Origin: Pirellulales bacterium
Lineage (GTDB): Bacteria > Planctomycetota > Planctomycetia > Pirellulales > Thermoguttaceae
Assembly: GCA_030617125.1 (NCBI GenBank)
Contig: JAUWWA010000013.1
Location: 1 to 11,796 of the forward strand
DNA length: 11,796 bases
Direction: 5' to 3'
In this document: piece by piece, positions 1 through 6,881 of the stretch
Layout of the letters: each line of letters starts with the position of its first letter
Numbering within the stretch: position 1 is the stretch's first letter
Notes under the pieces: model-generated
Database searches by the model: none
Seen by the model: only the letters and a program-made list of their open reading frames with translations
What the model was told of the DNA's origin: nothing
Made by a program: the position numbers and the translations under genes

Positions 1-1155
1 ATGGGCGGATCGTGCGAGAATTCGGCCTTCCATCCGACGCACAACCCCTGGGACGTGGCTCGAGTGCCCGGCGGCAGCAGCGGCGGCGCCGCCGCGTGCG
101 TGGCGGCGCGCAGGGCGCCGCTGTCGGTGGGCAGCGACACGGGCGGCTCGATCCGCACTCCGGCGGGCCTGTGCGGCGTTACCGGCCTGAAGCCGACGTA
201 CGGCCGCGTGAGCCGCTACGGGCTGGTTGCGTTCGCCAGCAGTCTCGACCAGATCGGCCCGCTGGCTCGCACGGCCGAAGACACCGCCTTGCTGCTGGCG
301 GTACTGGCCGGCCACGACCCGCTCGATTCCACGTCGATCGACCTGCCGGCGCCCGACTATACGCAGAGCGTCGGCCAACCGCTTGAGCATCTTCGGATCG
401 GCATCGTTGCGGAGCATTTCGGCGAGGGGCTCGACGCCGAAGTGGAGGCGGCCCTCCGCGAGGCCGTCGCCGTGTACGAATCGCTCGGGGCGGCAGTCAA
501 AGAAATTTCGCTGCCGCACGGCAAATACGCCGTGGCCACGTATTACATCATCGCGCCGTGCGAGGCGTCGAGCAACCTGGCCCGATACGACGGCGTGCAC
601 TACGGCCGGCGAACCGATCAGAAGGAGATGATCGCCGAACTGGAGGCCCAACGAAAGGAACTGGAGAAGTCGGATGACAGCGCGGCGCTAGGGGATCTCG
701 ACAACGCGCTGGTGCGCATGTACCGCCGCAGCCGTTCGGAGGGCTTTGGCGCCGAGGTGAAACGCCGCATCATGCTGGGCGCCTATGCGCTAAGCGCCGG
801 CTACTACGACGCCTACTACAAGAAGGCCGCCAGGGTGCGGCGGCTGATCCGGCAGGATTTCGACCGCGCGTTCGAGGAAGTGGACCTGATTGCCGGTCCG
901 GTCACGCCCACGCCCGCCTACAAGATCGGCGAAAAGATCGACGATCCGTTGTCGATGTACCTGTTCGACCTGTACACGGTGAGCACGAACCTCGCCGGCA
1001 TCGGCGGCATTTCGATCCCCTGCGGCTTCAGCGCCGAGGGGCTGCCGATCGGTCTGCACTTGCAGGCGCCCGCCTTCGAGGAAGAACGCCTGCTGCGCGG
1101 CGCGGCGATGTTCCAGCAGGCGACCGATTGGCACGAGAAGCTGCCGGAGTTATAA
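1..1155 (+). CDS. gatA: Aspartyl/glutamyl-tRNA amidotransferase subunit A, 3' part
   Basis: GatA is the amidase subunit of the GatCAB complex. It releases ammonia from glutamine (or asparagine) so that Glu-tRNA(Gln) and Asp-tRNA(Asn) can be converted to the cognate aminoacyl-tRNAs in the cytoplasm. The visible 384 residues carry the amidase signature: GGSSGG at residues 24-29 and GSDTGGSIR at 44-52. By family knowledge, Ser26 is the cis-Ser and Ser50 the acylated nucleophile, with the expected 24-residue spacing. The catalytic Lys lies upstream and is not in the window. Full GatA is about 485 residues, so roughly the first 100 are missing and the ATG at base 1 is an internal Met, not the start. 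The C-terminus (ending DWHEKLPEL) looks complete. Its 3' end overlaps a probable promoter for the next gene. The partner gatB lies 1.2 kb downstream on the same strand, separated by three unrelated genes. Confidence 0.96.
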   Translation: MGGSCENSAFHPTHNPWDVARVPGGSSGGAAACVAARRAPLSVGSDTGGSIRTPAGLCGVTGLKPTYGRVSRYGLVAFASSLDQIGPLARTAEDTALLLAVLAGHDPLDSTSIDLPAPDYTQSVGQPLEHLRIGIVAEHFGEGLDAEVEAALREAVAVYESLGAAVKEISLPHGKYAVATYYIIAPCEASSNLARYDGVHYGRRTDQKEMIAELEAQRKELEKSDDSAALGDLDNALVRMYRRSRSEGFGAEVKRRIMLGAYALSAGYYDAYYKKAARVRRLIRQDFDRAFEEVDLIAGPVTPTPAYKIGEKIDDPLSMYLFDLYTVSTNLAGIGGISIPCGFSAEGLPIGLHLQAPAFEEERLLRGAAMFQQATDWHEKLPEL

Positions 1156-1156
1156 T
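1128..1156 (+). promoter_or_regulatory. Probable sigma70 promoter inside the end of gatA, for hicBA
   Basis: TTGGCA (1128-1133) and TATAAT (1151-1156) are separated by exactly 17 nt. That is a perfect -10 and a -35 with one mismatch. The -10 overlaps the gatA stop codon (TAA 1153-1155). Predicted transcription would start near 1163, ahead of the hicB ribosome-binding site at 1175. The match could be partly chance because the -35 lies in coding sequence. Confidence 0.6.
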
Positions 1157-1188
1157 GTTGTTGGTCCCGAGCACAGGAGTATGGCGCA

Positions 1189-1437
1189 ATGGACGAAGCT
1201 ACTATTCGGCTGCACATTGAATCGTTGGAAGAGGGCGGCTACGTGGCCACCAGTCCGGATGTTCCCGGACTGGTGGCGGAGGGGCGCAGCGTCGTCGAAA
1301 CGGTGGAGATTGCCCAAGGATTGACGCGAAAGATCGCCGAATCATGCCTAGATCATGGTGACCCGCTGCCCCCTGCATTGTCGCGGTTTGCTCCCAACAA
1401 TTCGATTGATCTCGTGATACCCGTGGGAATCCGCTGA
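1189..1437 (+). CDS. hicB: HicB-family antitoxin
   Basis: This 82-residue protein has the HicB N-terminal fold, with the pattern GGYVATSPDVPGLVAEGRS followed by an amphipathic helix. It is expected to bind and neutralise the HicA toxin encoded immediately downstream. There is little room for a C-terminal DNA-binding domain, so it is the short, single-domain type, and whether it autoregulates is unclear. The start is ATG 1189, preceded by AGGAG at 1175-1179 with 9-nt spacing. An ATG at 1181 is out of frame. The stop overlaps the hicA start as TGATG (1435-1439), which suggests translational coupling. The gene begins 33 nt after gatA. The antitoxin-first order is common in chromosomal HicB/HicA pairs. 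Confidence 0.85.
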   Translation: MDEATIRLHIESLEEGGYVATSPDVPGLVAEGRSVVETVEIAQGLTRKIAESCLDHGDPLPPALSRFAPNNSIDLVIPVGIR

Positions 1438-1661
1438 TGGACAGGCTTGCTGGTTTCAAGTATGGAGAAGTGGCTCGTCGACTGCGGAAGTTGAGTTGGA
1501 CCTACGACAGACCCGGGCCGGGAAGCCATGAGATCTGGCGGCACGCCGGAACTGGTCGCAAGGTGACCCTTCCACACCATGCGCGCGACATGGCCGCGGG
1601 AACCTTGCGTGCAATCCTGCGGGAAGCAGGGATCGACGTTGACGAGTTTCTCAACAGTTAG
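1437..1661 (+). CDS. hicA: HicA-family mRNA interferase toxin (YcfA-like)
   Basis: A 74-residue protein with the small dsRBD-like HicA fold. The N-terminal helix (KYGEVARRLRKL, residues 8-19) is followed by GPGSHEIWRH (27-36), whose His31 matches the family's catalytic histidine. Next comes a strand and the conserved tail TLPHHARDMAAGTLRAIL with GIDVDEFL. HicA proteins cleave mRNA and are blocked by HicB. The start overlaps the hicB stop by one base, so translation is probably coupled. No stand-alone ribosome-binding site is needed and none is obvious. All expected segments are present, so it looks intact. Confidence 0.87.
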   Translation: MDRLAGFKYGEVARRLRKLSWTYDRPGPGSHEIWRHAGTGRKVTLPHHARDMAAGTLRAILREAGIDVDEFLNS

Positions 1662-1751
1662 GCTTGGTGCTTCCCAAGGTCGTGGCATACATGGCAAGCA
1701 TGATGATCGCGTACGAGGAACTCCTGAACCGCGAACTCCAACGGGCACTGC

Positions 1752-1758
1752 GGGAGGG
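1752..1758 (+). promoter_or_regulatory. Strong Shine-Dalgarno deciding the nucleotidyltransferase start
   Basis: GGGAGGG, 4 nt before the AGT that precedes ATG 1763, is the best ribosome-binding site in the area. It is the main reason for choosing that start over the in-frame TTG 1664, GTG 1667, ATG 1691, ATG 1700 and ATG 1703. Confidence 0.5.
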
Positions 1759-1762
1759 AAGT

Positions 1763-2332
1763 ATGCACTTTGAAGAGAAAAGCGCCGTCCATCTTGCGTT
1801 GCACAAGATTACGCAACAGCTCGGCGAGTTGGACATCCCGTATGCGGTTGCCGGCGGCATGGCCTTGTTCTTTCACGGGGTTCGCCGGTTCACCGAGGAT
1901 GTCGATATTCTCGTTACACCCGAGGGACTTCAGCGCATTCATCAGGAGTTGCAAGGTCGTGGGTACGTGCCGGTGTTTCCGGGCAGCAAGAGCCTGCGGG
2001 ATGCCGAGTCGGGCGTGCGGATCGAGTTCCTGGTTGCCGGCGATTATCCCGGCGACGGGAAGCCCAAACCTATTTCGTTTCCCGACCCGAGCCGGTCGAG
2101 CATCGAAAAAGACAACGTGCGCTGGCTGCTTTTGCCAAACTTGATTGAATTGAAGATCGCCTCCGGCATGACCGACCCGGGACGACTCAAAGACCTGGCC
2201 GACGTTCAGGAACTCATTCGACTGCTTCATTTGCCGGCCGACTTCAGCCGACAATTGCAGCCGTTTGTCCGAGGAAGATACGAGGAACTCTGGGCGTCCG
2301 TCCAGAGCAGTTCTCGGGATACAGCCGACTAA
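1763..2332 (+). CDS. Nucleotidyltransferase-fold protein (AbiEii/MNT-like, DUF6036-like)
   Basis: This 189-residue protein has the DNA polymerase-beta-like nucleotidyltransferase core: AVAGGMAL (residues 28-35, the glycine-rich helix turn), TEDVDIL with metal-binding Asp46 and Asp48, and Glu88 in VRIEFL as the likely third acid. The C-terminal part ([29 protein letters not shown], described by its Lys131 and Asp144/Asp147 region) is typical of AbiEii- and MNT-type proteins, which act as toxins or antitoxins by nucleotidylating RNA or protein. No HEPN partner or AbiEi-like regulator is adjacent, so the role is unknown. The frame is open back to 1664 and the extra residues (helical, YEELLNRELQRALREG) look codable, so ATG 1691 is a serious alternative start. 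The gene ends 5 nt before gatB. Confidence 0.8.
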   Translation: MHFEEKSAVHLALHKITQQLGELDIPYAVAGGMALFFHGVRRFTEDVDILVTPEGLQRIHQELQGRGYVPVFPGSKSLRDAESGVRIEFLVAGDYPGDGKPKPISFPDPSRSSIEKDNVRWLLLPNLIELKIASGMTDPGRLKDLADVQELIRLLHLPADFSRQLQPFVRGRYEELWASVQSSSRDTAD

Positions 2333-2337
2333 GATCC

Positions 2338-3303
2338 ATGTCGGAAACAGAAAAGCCCTACACCGTCATCATCGGCCTGGAAGTCCACGTGCAGTTGGCC
2401 ACGCGCGGCAAGCTGTTTTGCGGGTGCAGCACGCAGTTTGGCGCGCCGCCGAACACGCAGACCTGCCCGGTGTGCATCGGTATGCCCGGCACGCTGCCGG
2501 TGATGAACCGCGAGGCGTTCCGCCTGGCGCTGAAAACGGCCGTGGCGCTGAACTGCGAAATCCCGCGGTTCACCAAGTGGGACCGCAAGCAATACTACTA
2601 TCCCGATTTGCCCAAGGGCTACCAGATCAGCCAGTTCGATCTGCCCATGAGCCAGGGCGGCTACCTGCCGATCAGCGATCCGAAAGGGCGGTTTGAGCCG
2701 AAGCGAATCGGCATCATCCGGGCGCATCTCGAAGAAGACGCCGGCAAGAGCATGCACGACGAAGCGGAGGCCAAAGCCGATAGTCGCATCGACCTGAATC
2801 GCTGTGGCACGCCGCTGTTGGAAATCGTCTCCGAGCCCGACCTCCGCTCACCCGACGAGGCCAAGGCGTATCTAACCGAGTTGAAACTGCTGCTGAACTA
2901 CCTGGGTGTGTCGGACTGCAATATGCAGGAGGGCAGCCTTCGCGTCGACGCCAACATCAACCTGCACATCGACGCGTCCGAAGGGAAGATCGCCACGCCG
3001 ATCGTCGAAGTCAAGAACATGAACAGCTTCCGGGCGGTCGAGCGGGCGTTGGCCTACGAAGCACAGCGGCAATACGAGGCCTGGCGGCAGACCGGGCACA
3101 AATTGGGCGACGTGCCCAAGTCGACCCACGGCTGGGACGAACAAGACCAGGTCACCCGAGAGCAACGATCCAAGGAGGAATCGAGCGACTACCGTTACTT
3201 CCCCGACCCCGACCTGGTGCCGGTCATCACCACCGACGAGCAGATCGACGAGGCCCGAGCCTCCCTTGGTGAACTGCCCGCCTATCTGCGAACGCTGCTT
3301 TAG
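2338..3303 (+). CDS. gatB: GatB, N-terminal part up to an in-frame amber codon
   Basis: GatB is the kinase subunit of GatCAB. It activates the mischarged Glu or Asp on the tRNA with ATP and receives ammonia from GatA. These 321 residues hold the whole catalytic cradle: IGLEVHVQL (12-20), the zinc-type cysteines Cys28, Cys30, Cys43 and Cys46 (with CPVCIGMPG), [49 protein letters not shown] and [12 protein letters not shown]. Translation then meets TAG at 3301-3303, in the segment leading to the helical domain. Reading on in the same frame gives an excellent GatB C-terminus (3304-3819). With the amber read as one residue the product is 493 aa, a normal GatB length. A protein ending here would lack the tRNA-binding tail and should not work. 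No clear Shine-Dalgarno precedes ATG 2338. Confidence 0.93.
   Translation: MSETEKPYTVIIGLEVHVQLATRGKLFCGCSTQFGAPPNTQTCPVCIGMPGTLPVMNREAFRLALKTAVALNCEIPRFTKWDRKQYYYPDLPKGYQISQFDLPMSQGGYLPISDPKGRFEPKRIGIIRAHLEEDAGKSMHDEAEAKADSRIDLNRCGTPLLEIVSEPDLRSPDEAKAYLTELKLLLNYLGVSDCNMQEGSLRVDANINLHIDASEGKIATPIVEVKNMNSFRAVERALAYEAQRQYEAWRQTGHKLGDVPKSTHGWDEQDQVTREQRSKEESSDYRYFPDPDLVPVITTDEQIDEARASLGELPAYLRTLL
3301..3303 (+). other. In-frame amber codon (TAG) within gatB
   Basis: The codons run ...AGG-like LRTLL, TAG, then ETCVITPYDADVLVNQ with no change of frame. In GatB proteins as I recall them, this position reads roughly L-E-E-T-Y-G-I-T-P-Y, so the amber would replace a Glu or Gln (GAG or CAG to TAG is one substitution). 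The nearby Cys-Val where Tyr-Gly is usual are further departures. It could be a sequencing or assembly error, a recent nonsense mutation, or a codon read by a suppressor. Confidence 0.9.
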
Positions 3304-3819
3304 GAAACATGCGTAATCACGCCCTACGATGCCGACGTGCTGGTCAACCAGGGCCGTAATCTGGTAGACTACTACGTGGAAGTGGCCCGTGCGTGCGGCG
3401 ACGGCAAGCTGGCCAGCAACTGGGTGCAGCAGGACGTGTTGCGCACGTTGGGCGAACGGCGGATCGGCATTGCCGAATTCGACGTTTCGGCCGTCGCCTT
3501 GGCCGAGTTGCTCAAGTTGGTCAAACAGGGCAAGCTCATTACCACGCGCGCCCGCGAGGTGCTCGCCGAGATGCTCGCCTCGGGCAAGTCCGCCGAGCAG
3601 GCTATGGCCGCTATCGGCATTGAAGAAGTCGACGAGTCGGCCCTGGAGCAACTCTGCCGCGCGTTGCTCGAGGCCAGTCCGAAGATCGTCGCGCAGATAA
3701 GAGAGGGCAAGGCCAAGGCCGTCGGAGCACTTATCGGCCAGGCGAAGAAGAAAAACCCCAACGTCAACCCGGGCAGAGTCCGCGAAATCTGCCTCAACAT
3801 GATCGAGAACGAGCGTTGA
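3304..3819 (+). CDS. gatB: GatB, C-terminal part (helical and YqeY-like tail domain)
   Basis: Same frame as the upstream GatB part, directly after the amber codon. It encodes TPYDADVLVNQGRNLVDYYVE, then GDGKLASNWVQQDVLRTL, the GatB/YqeY tail domain with KQGKLITTRAREVLAEML, and the typical ending GALIGQAKKKNPNVNPGRVREICL. The tail domain binds the tRNA in GatB. The only plausible independent start is GTG 3337, which has no convincing ribosome-binding site, so this is better read as the rest of a single 493-residue protein than as a separate gene. The segment has no further stops or visible decay, which argues that the gene is still under selection or was interrupted very recently. Confidence 0.9.
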   Translation, partial: ETCVITPYDADVLVNQGRNLVDYYVEVARACGDGKLASNWVQQDVLRTLGERRIGIAEFDVSAVALAELLKLVKQGKLITTRAREVLAEMLASGKSAEQAMAAIGIEEVDESALEQLCRALLEASPKIVAQIREGKAKAVGALIGQAKKKNPNVNPGRVREICLNMIENER

Positions 3820-3842
3820 CCTGTTTTGCGCGGGAGAAACTC

Positions 3843-4034
3843 ATGAAGTTCTATTCATTTCAGATCGTTATCGAAAAGGAAACCGAAGACAAGGGCTATT
3901 ATGCCTATAGTCCGACGCTTCCGGGCTGCTTCAGCAACGGCAAGACGATCGAGGCAGCCAAGCGCAACATCCGCCAGGCCATTGAGCAGCATGTGCAATC
4001 GCTGTTGGCGCACGCCCAGCCGATTCCACGTTGA
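3843..4034 (+). CDS. Orphan HicB-like antitoxin-type protein
   Basis: A 63-residue protein with the HicB/UPF0150 pattern: FQIVIEKETEDKGYYAYSPTLPGCFSNGKT, then a helix (IEAAKRNIRQAIEQHVQSLL) and a short AQPIPR end. The start is ATG 3843, with GGGAG at 3832-3836. An upstream GTG (3816) in frame overlaps the gatB end and is less likely. No hicA follows. The next gene is a SAM hydrolase 39 nt downstream, so this is a solitary antitoxin-type gene, either a remnant of a lost pair or a stand-alone regulator. It is only loosely similar to the HicB at 1189, so it does not look like a recent duplication. Confidence 0.78.
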   Translation: MKFYSFQIVIEKETEDKGYYAYSPTLPGCFSNGKTIEAAKRNIRQAIEQHVQSLLAHAQPIPR

Positions 4035-4063
4035 AGAATTTCTACAGTGGCGATGAATCGGCT

Positions 4064-4068
4064 AGGAG
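4064..4068 (+). promoter_or_regulatory. Shine-Dalgarno deciding the SAM hydrolase start
   Basis: AGGAG lies 5 nt before GTG 4074. That start gives the family-typical N-terminus MSIITLTTDFG. The alternative in-frame starts GTG 4047 and ATG 4053 have no such site and only add a non-conserved nonapeptide or heptapeptide. Confidence 0.6.
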
Positions 4069-4073
4069 CAAAA

Positions 4074-4859
4074 GTGAGCATCATCACGCTGACGACCGAC
4101 TTCGGCACCGGCAGCCCGTACGCGGCGGCCATGAAAGGGGTGATCCTCGCGATCAATCCGGAGGCCACGATCGTCGACATCACGCACGACATTCCGGCCC
4201 AGGACATCCGCCGCGGGGCCGTGGTGCTCGACGACGTCTGCGAGCGGTTCCCCGACGACACGATCCACGTCGTGGTCGTCGATCCCGGGGTGGGGACGGA
4301 TCGTGCCATCCTCTACGCGCGGATCGGCACGCAGAACTACGTCACCCCGGATAACGGCCTGCTGAGCAGCCTGGCCCGGCGGGTGCCGCCGGCGAAGCTG
4401 ATCCGCCTGGCCGACCCCGAGTATTGGTTGCCGGAAGTCTCCGCGACGTTCCACGGCCGCGACATCATGGCGCCGGTGGCCGCCCGGCTGAGCCTCGGCC
4501 TGGACCCCGAGCGATTGGGCCCGCCGCTTGAATCACTTGAGATGTTCGAGTCGCCCGCCGTGCAACTGATGACGAGCCGGATCGAAGCAACGGTGCTTGA
4601 TATCGATTCGTTCGGCAACCTGATTACGAACGTAACGGCCGACATGCTTGCGGGCCGGCCGACCGACGAGCGGGTGTGTGTCATCTGCAACATCTACGAG
4701 ACCTGGGGCGTCTACCGCACCTACGGCGACCAGCCCGGCGGGACCTTCATCGCGCTGATCGGTTCCAGCGGCCGGCTCGAATTGGCCGTCGTCGGCGACA
4801 ACGCGGCGGAGCGGCTCGGCATCCAAGTCGGCACGCCGGTAATTGTAAGTTGGGAGTGA
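4074..4859 (+). CDS. S-adenosyl-L-methionine hydrolase, adenosine-forming (DUF62)
   Basis: Members of this family hydrolyse SAM to adenosine and L-methionine using a water or hydroxide. Relatives are fluorinases and chlorinases, which use halide instead. The 261-residue protein shows TLTTDFGTGSPYAAAMKG (residues 5-22), ITHDI (36-40), VVVVDPGVGTDR (66-77), FHGRDIMAPVAA (126-137), DSFGNLITN (178-186) and the C-terminal beta-barrel with GSSGRLELA. Asp70, Arg77 and His127 match the conserved Asp-Arg-His set known for the hydrolases, and nothing suggests the fluorinase-specific loop. GTG 4074 is chosen because of the AGGAG before it. It follows the orphan HicB gene by 39 nt and precedes the PIN gene by 3 nt. 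Its physiological role in bacteria is poorly understood. Confidence 0.9.
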   Translation: MSIITLTTDFGTGSPYAAAMKGVILAINPEATIVDITHDIPAQDIRRGAVVLDDVCERFPDDTIHVVVVDPGVGTDRAILYARIGTQNYVTPDNGLLSSLARRVPPAKLIRLADPEYWLPEVSATFHGRDIMAPVAARLSLGLDPERLGPPLESLEMFESPAVQLMTSRIEATVLDIDSFGNLITNVTADMLAGRPTDERVCVICNIYETWGVYRTYGDQPGGTFIALIGSSGRLELAVVGDNAAERLGIQVGTPVIVSWE

Positions 4860-4862
4860 GCG

Positions 4863-5339
4863 ATGCGCAAGCCACGCGTCTATGTGGAAACGTCTGTCTT
4901 CGGCGGTACGGCAGATGAGGATTTCGCTACTGGGAGCCGTATGTTCTTCGACCGGGTTCATCAGGGCGATTTCGTGCTGCTGATTTCGCAGATTACCCTG
5001 GATGAATTGACTGGAGCACCCGAGAACGTTCAGCAAGTACTCAAAGATTTGCCGGACGATAGTCTCGTTCAGGTTGCCAACGACGACGAAGTAAGAGCTT
5101 TGGCTCAAGCCTATCTTGATGCCGGCGTCTTGGGCAGCTCCAGCATCGCCGACGCGCTTCACGTCGCGACCGCCACCGTCGCCAGAGCCGACTTGGTTCT
5201 CAGTTGGAATTTCAGGCATATTGTCAATTACGACCGTATCCATAAGTACAACGGTGTGAATGCTCTCAAAGGGTACCCGCCGGTTGAAATTCACAGCCCC
5301 TTGGAGATGAGCTATGACTACGAAAAGAAAGACATTTGA
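4863..5339 (+). CDS. PIN-domain protein, probable VapC-like ribonuclease toxin
   Basis: The 158-residue protein has a PIN fold: VYVETSVFGG at residues 6-15 (Glu9 at the usual first Asp position), TLDELTGAP with Glu48, SIADALHVATA with Asp97, and ARADLVLSWNFRHIVN with Asp110. These four acids are the expected metal-binding set. The SWNFRHIVN motif and the ending GYPPVEIHSPLEM mark a particular PIN subfamily that I recall as often paired with a small downstream protein, as here. PIN toxins cleave RNA. GGGAG (4852-4856) sits 6 nt before the ATG. The last 26 nt overlap the start of the next gene. Base composition is visibly less GC-rich than gatB or bioA, which fits acquired DNA. The substrate is unknown. 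Confidence 0.82.
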   Translation: MRKPRVYVETSVFGGTADEDFATGSRMFFDRVHQGDFVLLISQITLDELTGAPENVQQVLKDLPDDSLVQVANDDEVRALAQAYLDAGVLGSSSIADALHVATATVARADLVLSWNFRHIVNYDRIHKYNGVNALKGYPPVEIHSPLEMSYDYEKKDI

Positions 5340-5508
5340 TTGCGTTGAGATGAAGAATCGGATCCAGGCTGCGAGACTGGCGGAATATGAATCACGCAAG
5401 GGCGAGTTTACATCCTACCTCGATTTCGTCAACGCCAGAGTAAGGGATTCTGAATTGGCGAAGCTTGTTCGTCATAAGACGGGAGTGGTCAGGGGAAAAC
5501 AAGACTGA
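5314..5508 (+). CDS. Small putative antitoxin partner of the PIN protein
   Basis: This 64-residue basic protein starts KRKTFDCVEMKNRIQAARLAEY and is mostly helical, with no recognised DNA-binding domain. The FDCV-x-MK-x-x-I pattern resembles small proteins I recall next to this PIN subfamily, so an antitoxin role is inferred, not shown. GGAG (5303-5306) lies 7 nt before ATG 5314. The 26-nt overlap with the PIN gene suggests coupled translation and a toxin-first order. The gene ends 4 nt before the chosen bioA start. The C-terminal part (VRDSELAKLVRHKTGVVRGKQD, described by its basic run) could be the tail that blocks the toxin. Confidence 0.68.
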   Translation: MTTKRKTFDCVEMKNRIQAARLAEYESRKGEFTSYLDFVNARVRDSELAKLVRHKTGVVRGKQD

Positions 5509-5512
5509 GAGG

Positions 5513-6880
5513 ATGAGTTCAGTCACGGTGCAAGACCCCATCCCCGAAAAACTGCGAGCCTGGGACCGTACGCTCGTCTGGCACGCCTTCACCCAGATGG
5601 CCGAGTACGAGCCGCTGATCATCGAGCGCGCCGACGGTTGCGTGCTGGTCGATATCGACGGCAACGAGTACATCGACGGTGTGAGTAGTCTGTGGTGCAA
5701 CGTCCACGGGCATCGCCACCCGAAGCTCGACGCCGCCTTGCACGAGCAGCTCGACCACGTGGCGCACGTCACGTCGCTTGGCTCTTCAAACCCGACGACA
5801 ATCAAGCTCGCCCGGCGCCTGGTCGATATCACGCCCGCCGGGTTGGAGCACGTGTTCTTCTCCGACGACGGAGCCACGGCCGTCGAGGTGGCCGTCAAGA
5901 TGGCCTTGCAGTATTGGCGGCAGCGCGACGACCCGCGGCCCCAGAAGACTTGCTACGTGGCCTTGGGCGAAGCCTACCACGGCGACACGATCGGCAGCGT
6001 GAGCGTCGGCGGGGTCGAGCGGTTCCATGCCATGTTCCGGCCGCTGCTGTTCGAGACGCTCCGCGTGCCGGCGCCCGATACTTACAGAACGCCCGAGGGA
6101 GTCTCGGCCGACAATCTGACCGCCTATCATCTCGACAAACTCGAAAGCGTATTGCGCGAACATCACCAGCGGATCGCAGCGATGGTGATCGAACCGCTCG
6201 TTCAAGCGGCCGCCGGGATGATCGTCCATCCGCCGGGCTACCTGCGCGGCGTCAGGGAACTGACCAGGGAGCACGACGTGCTGCTGATCGCCGACGAAGT
6301 GGCCGTCGGCTTCGGCCGCACCGGACGGATGTTCGCCTGCGAGCACGAAGGCGTTTCGCCCGACTTGCTCTGCCTGGCCAAGGGCTTGACCGGCGGGTAC
6401 CTGCCGCTGGCCGCCACGTTGGCGACCGACAAAATCTACAATGCGTTCCTGGGCGACTACGCCGAGAGCAGAACGTTCTTCCACGGCCACACCTACGGCG
6501 GCAACCCCCTGGGCGCGGCCGTGGCGCTGGCTTGCCTGGACGTCTTTGAGGAAGAAAAGACGCTGGCCGCGTTGACGCCGAAGATCGAACGGCTGGCCGA
6601 ACATCTCGATCGTATCGGCGACTTGCCCCACGTCGGACATGTGCGTCAATGCGGGCTGATCGCCGGCATCGAGCTGGTCCGCGACCCGGCGACCAAGGAG
6701 CCGTACCCCTGGCAGGAGAAACGCGGCATCCGCGTCTGCGAACACGCGAAAAGCGAGGGCGTGTGGCTGCGTCCCCTGGGCAACGTCGTCGTGGTCATGC
6801 CCCCGCTGGCGATTACGCTCGAACAATTGGATCGCATCGCCGCGGCGGTCGAGCGCGGAATCAGCGCCCTCACACATTAG
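5513..6880 (+). CDS. bioA: Adenosylmethionine-8-amino-7-oxononanoate aminotransferase
   Basis: BioA is the PLP-dependent class III aminotransferase that converts 7-keto-8-aminopelargonate to 7,8-diaminopelargonate in biotin synthesis, with SAM as amino donor. The 455-residue protein has the BioA-type N-terminus WHAFTQMAEYEP (from residue 23), SSLWCNVHGHRHP, FFSDDGATAVEVAVKMALQYW, the GEAYHGDT(I/V)G segment, ADEVAVGFGRTG with Asp261 contacting the PLP ring nitrogen, and LCLAKGLTGGYLPLAAT with Lys290 as the PLP lysine, then FFHGHTYGGNPLGAA. The frame opens at TTG 5465, but ATG 5513 is preferred because it sits 4 nt after the small antitoxin gene. GAGAGG abuts it, so the ribosome site is poor. 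The stop codon TAG (6878-6880) lies inside the 6-bp target duplication of the MITE that follows. No other bio genes are in the window. Confidence 0.94.
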   Translation: MSSVTVQDPIPEKLRAWDRTLVWHAFTQMAEYEPLIIERADGCVLVDIDGNEYIDGVSSLWCNVHGHRHPKLDAALHEQLDHVAHVTSLGSSNPTTIKLARRLVDITPAGLEHVFFSDDGATAVEVAVKMALQYWRQRDDPRPQKTCYVALGEAYHGDTIGSVSVGGVERFHAMFRPLLFETLRVPAPDTYRTPEGVSADNLTAYHLDKLESVLREHHQRIAAMVIEPLVQAAAGMIVHPPGYLRGVRELTREHDVLLIADEVAVGFGRTGRMFACEHEGVSPDLLCLAKGLTGGYLPLAATLATDKIYNAFLGDYAESRTFFHGHTYGGNPLGAAVALACLDVFEEEKTLAALTPKIERLAEHLDRIGDLPHVGHVRQCGLIAGIELVRDPATKEPYPWQEKRGIRVCEHAKSEGVWLRPLGNVVVVMPPLAITLEQLDRIAAAVERGISALTH

Positions 6881-6881
6881 C
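6876..6881 (+). repeat. Left target-site duplication ATTAGC
   Basis: ATTAGC directly abuts the left end of the 175-bp inverted-repeat element, and the identical hexamer abuts its right end at 7057-7062. The bioA TAG stop is inside it, so insertion left the bioA reading frame complete. Confidence 0.85.

Noticed and set aside
3301..3303. Amber codon as selenocysteine or pyrrolysine site
   Set aside because: Selenocysteine uses UGA, and no pyrrolysine machinery is visible. The surrounding GatB family shows an ordinary residue here.
3815..3843. TTGACC at the gatB stop as a promoter for the orphan hicB
   Set aside because: No acceptable -10 lies 16-18 nt downstream (the sequence there is AACTCA).
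5786..6877. Long open frame on the minus strand opposite bioA (363 codons)
   Set aside because: It mirrors the codon structure of a clear bioA and has low-complexity, His/Gln/Gly/Arg-rich content with no recognisable family.
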